Made by a program: the position numbers and the translations under genes
Shown here: positions 4,515-5,530 of the stretch, piece after piece
How positions within the stretch are numbered: position 1 is the first letter of the stretch
How the letters are laid out: each line of letters opens with the position of its first letter
Notes under the pieces: model-generated
The model's database searches: none
What the model saw: only the letters and a program-made list of their open reading frames with translations
What the model was told of the DNA's origin: nothing
Origin: Deltaproteobacteria bacterium
Lineage (GTDB): Bacteria > Desulfobacterota > Desulfobacteria > Desulfobacterales > JAABPS01
Assembly (NCBI GenBank): GCA_019309685.1
Contig: JAFDFT010000188.1
Span: 1-5,530 of the forward strand
Direction: 5' to 3'
DNA: 5,530 bases

Positions 4515-4889
4515 ATGGCTGAAAAACTTCAAATATACAAGTGTGACCTATGTGGCAATATCGTCGAAGTACTCCATGGCGGTGCAGGTGAGCTGGTCTG
4601 CTGCGGTCAACCCATGACGCTTCTGACAGAAAATACTGTTGATGCAGCAAAAGAAAAACATGTGCCTGTGATAGAAAAAGTAGCAGGAGGAATAAAGGTT
4701 AAAATCGGCGAAGTTGCTCATCCCATGGAAGATAAACATTACATTCAATGGATTGAAATTATAGCGGATGGAAAAGCATATCGCCAGTTTTTAAATCCCG
4801 GCGAGGCGCCCGAAGCCACGTTTAATATAGAAGCGGATCAGATAACAGCACGTGAATATTGCAACCTTCACGGACTCTGGAAAGCATAG
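4515..4889 (+). CDS. dfx: Desulfoferrodoxin / superoxide reductase (two-centre, 2Fe type)
   Basis: This 124-residue cytoplasmic enzyme reduces superoxide to hydrogen peroxide without making oxygen. Both iron centres are complete. The desulforedoxin-like Center I has Cys10-x2-Cys13 and Cys29-Cys30. The catalytic Center II has His49, His69, His75, Cys116 and His119, with the EKHVPV loop (47-52) carrying the Glu47-Lys48 pair that assists catalysis. The length is normal for the family and the end, CNLHGLWKA, is typical. A strong ribosome binding site AAGGAG (4503-4508) precedes the ATG. The electron donor is expected to be rubredoxin, consistent with the genes at 1398 and 5062, and the peroxide formed is the substrate of rubrerythrin upstream. 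The stop codon lies within the first copy of an 18-bp tandem duplication. The long A-rich stretch before the ribosome binding site makes an own promoter hard to place. Confidence 0.98.
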   Translation: MAEKLQIYKCDLCGNIVEVLHGGAGELVCCGQPMTLLTENTVDAAKEKHVPVIEKVAGGIKVKIGEVAHPMEDKHYIQWIEIIADGKAYRQFLNPGEAPEATFNIEADQITAREYCNLHGLWKA

Positions 4890-4910
4890 CGGCTCTGGAA
4901 AGTATTGCGG
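4875..4910 (+). repeat. 18-bp tandem duplication across the dfx stop codon
   Basis: 4875-4892 and 4893-4910 are adjacent 18-base copies (CTCTGGAAAG followed by CATAGCGG or TATTGCGG) that match at 16 of 18 positions. The first copy encodes LWKA plus the stop. In the second, the base matching the middle of TAG is T, giving TTG, so the frame beyond the stop is open for another 25 codons to TAA 4965-4967. The simplest reading is slipped-strand duplication downstream of the gene end. Confidence 0.85.
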
Positions 4911-4939
4911 GTTCAACTTTATTCTTTAAACTTTAAGCC

Positions 4940-4987
4940 CGAGCAGAGGGGGCACGATTCACCATAAAAGGAGCCTCCTGTCGCTCG
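4940..4987 (+). other. Potential structured leader or attenuator-like region between dfx and the rubredoxin-like gene
   Basis: CGAGC at 4940-4944 pairs with GCTCG at 4983-4987, and the segments just inside (AGAGGGGGC and GCCTCCTGT) can continue the pairing imperfectly. Within it AGGAG (4969-4973) and CTCCT (4975-4979) form a near-palindrome in which a ribosome-binding-like AAAAGGAG faces its own complement. No reading frame of useful length starts behind that AAAAGGAG. A T6 run follows at 5023-5028, too far to be the tail of this hairpin. It may be a transcript-processing or termination element between dfx and the next gene. Confidence 0.3.
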
Positions 4988-5061
4988 TACAATGGCCTCT
5001 TTGCACAAATGACTAATTGATCTTTTTTCTTCAAACAACCATTTTATAAAAGGAGATTAAA

Positions 5062-5214
5062 ATGCAAAGTTGGAAATGTTCAAACTGCGGATATGGGCTC
5101 GAAGCGGATACGCCGCCTGATGAGTGTCCTTCCTGCAAAGAAAAATGTGAATTTTTAGACAACACGTGTTATACCCCGGATTGCGACGGGCCGGGTGTGG
5201 ATGATCGTATTTAA
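5062..5214 (+). CDS. Short rubredoxin-like protein with extra C-terminal cysteines
   Basis: This 50-residue protein begins WKCSNCGY (Cys6, Cys9), followed 12 residues later by CPSC (Cys22, Cys25). This compact C-x2-C-x12-C-x2-C site matches the rubredoxin domain at the end of rubrerythrin (158/161/174/177 there) rather than a full-length rubredoxin, which has a much longer loop. Unlike that domain it continues with three more cysteines (Cys29, Cys36, Cys41) in a tail with TCYTPDCDGPGVDD (35-48). That tail resembles a recurring pattern in small rubredoxin-like proteins of anaerobes as I remember them. An ideal ribosome binding site AAAGGAG (5049-5055) precedes the ATG. A 23-bp gap precedes the flavodoxin-like gene, so the two are very likely co-transcribed. 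Electron transfer is the likely role. Whether the extra cysteines bind a second metal or are simply structural cannot be told. Confidence 0.88.
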   Translation: MQSWKCSNCGYGLEADTPPDECPSCKEKCEFLDNTCYTPDCDGPGVDDRI

Positions 5215-5237
5215 CTCATTAAAATATTAGGGGAAAA

Positions 5238-5530
5238 ATGTCTAAAGTACTTATTGTTTACTCGACGAGAGCCGGCGAAACCAGAAAGATAGCGGATCTC
5301 ATCGCTGAGGGGATACGATTCTCCGGTATGGAAGCTTCGGTTATCGATGTGAAAGAGGTTAAAACTGAAAAAGATCTCCAAGGGTACGATGCGCTGGTGC
5401 TTGGTTCAGCCACTTATCATGGAGGCATGATGAAAACCATGGAAACCCTGCTTTTCCTCGCGGAAAAGGCAGGCCTTGAAAATAAGGTCGGCGGCGCTTT
5501 TGGCGCTTTTGGCTGGAGCGGAGAAGCTCC
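5238..5530 (+). CDS. Flavodoxin-like FMN protein (partial, continues past window end)
   Basis: Ninety-seven full codons are visible; the gene runs off the window. The N-terminus KVLIVYSTRAGETRKIA (3-19) is a beta strand followed by the FMN-phosphate loop STRAGET (9-15). GSATYHGGMM (56-65) is the second FMN-contacting loop, and GAFGAFGWSGEA (86-97) is the third. The GAFGxxGWSGEA motif is characteristic of the flavodoxin domain of A-type flavoproteins (flavo-diiron FprA/ROO proteins) rather than of short electron-transfer flavodoxins. However, the ATG is immediately before the flavodoxin fold, so the diiron beta-lactamase-like domain found N-terminal in FprA is absent from this polypeptide. AGGGGA just before the ATG serves as ribosome binding site. 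Beside the rubredoxin-like gene, it probably works as an FMN electron carrier. What lies at its C-terminus cannot be seen. Confidence 0.9.
   Translation, partial: MSKVLIVYSTRAGETRKIADLIAEGIRFSGMEASVIDVKEVKTEKDLQGYDALVLGSATYHGGMMKTMETLLFLAEKAGLENKVGGAFGAFGWSGEA

Noticed and set aside
4992..5012. Six-codon ORF (ATG to TGA) as a leader peptide
   Set aside because: The nearest ribosome-binding-like sequence is about 18 bases away, and the peptide has no run of regulatory codons.

Overview
The window looks like part of the chromosome of an anaerobic, AT-rich bacterium, most likely a sulfate-reducing Desulfobacterota of the Desulfobacter/Desulfobacterium kind. The inference rests on gene content: a classical rubrerythrin, a two-centre desulfoferrodoxin, rubredoxins and a desulforedoxin-like fragment together are typical of that group. 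No species can be named from the sequence. All convincing genes are on the + strand. No tRNA, rRNA, transposase, CRISPR array or phage gene is visible.

Layout. Positions 1-414 hold the C-terminal end of an FAD/NAD-linked disulfide oxidoreductase of the MerA/Lpd-like group, without the C-terminal cysteine pair of true mercuric reductase. A secreted DUF547 protein follows (482-1303), then a rubredoxin with an unusual C-x4-C first metal knuckle (1398-1601). Positions 1602-1942 contain a degenerate octamer repeat and, from 1804, a desulforedoxin-like reading frame broken by one in-frame TAA. The end of that frame overlaps the TTG start of an endonuclease III gene (1943-2608). Positions 2609-3047 are AT-rich, with short inverted and direct repeats, one doubtful 52-codon ORF, and three tandem ATTTTG-type repeats just before a small cysteine-containing protein of unknown function (3048-3263).

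The second half is an oxygen-defence cluster: rubrerythrin (3352-3927), a rubredoxin-less diiron protein of the rubrerythrin family (3947-4429), desulfoferrodoxin/superoxide reductase (4515-4889), a 50-residue rubredoxin-like protein (5062-5214), and the start of a flavodoxin-like protein (5238 to the window end).

How the genes fit together (inference from the families). Superoxide reductase converts superoxide to peroxide without releasing O2, and rubrerythrin reduces peroxide to water. Rubredoxins, and possibly the rubredoxin-like/flavodoxin pair, would deliver the electrons, while endonuclease III removes oxidised pyrimidines from DNA. The NAD(P)H:rubredoxin oxidoreductase that would feed the rubredoxins is not in the window.

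The least expected signals are the broken desulforedoxin-like gene overlapping nth, the 18-bp tandem duplication across the stop codon of the superoxide reductase gene, the tandem repeats before the small conserved ORF, and the adjacent rubredoxin-like and flavodoxin genes that resemble separated parts of a flavo-diiron electron-transfer module. None of these amounts to a clearly new system on sequence reading alone.
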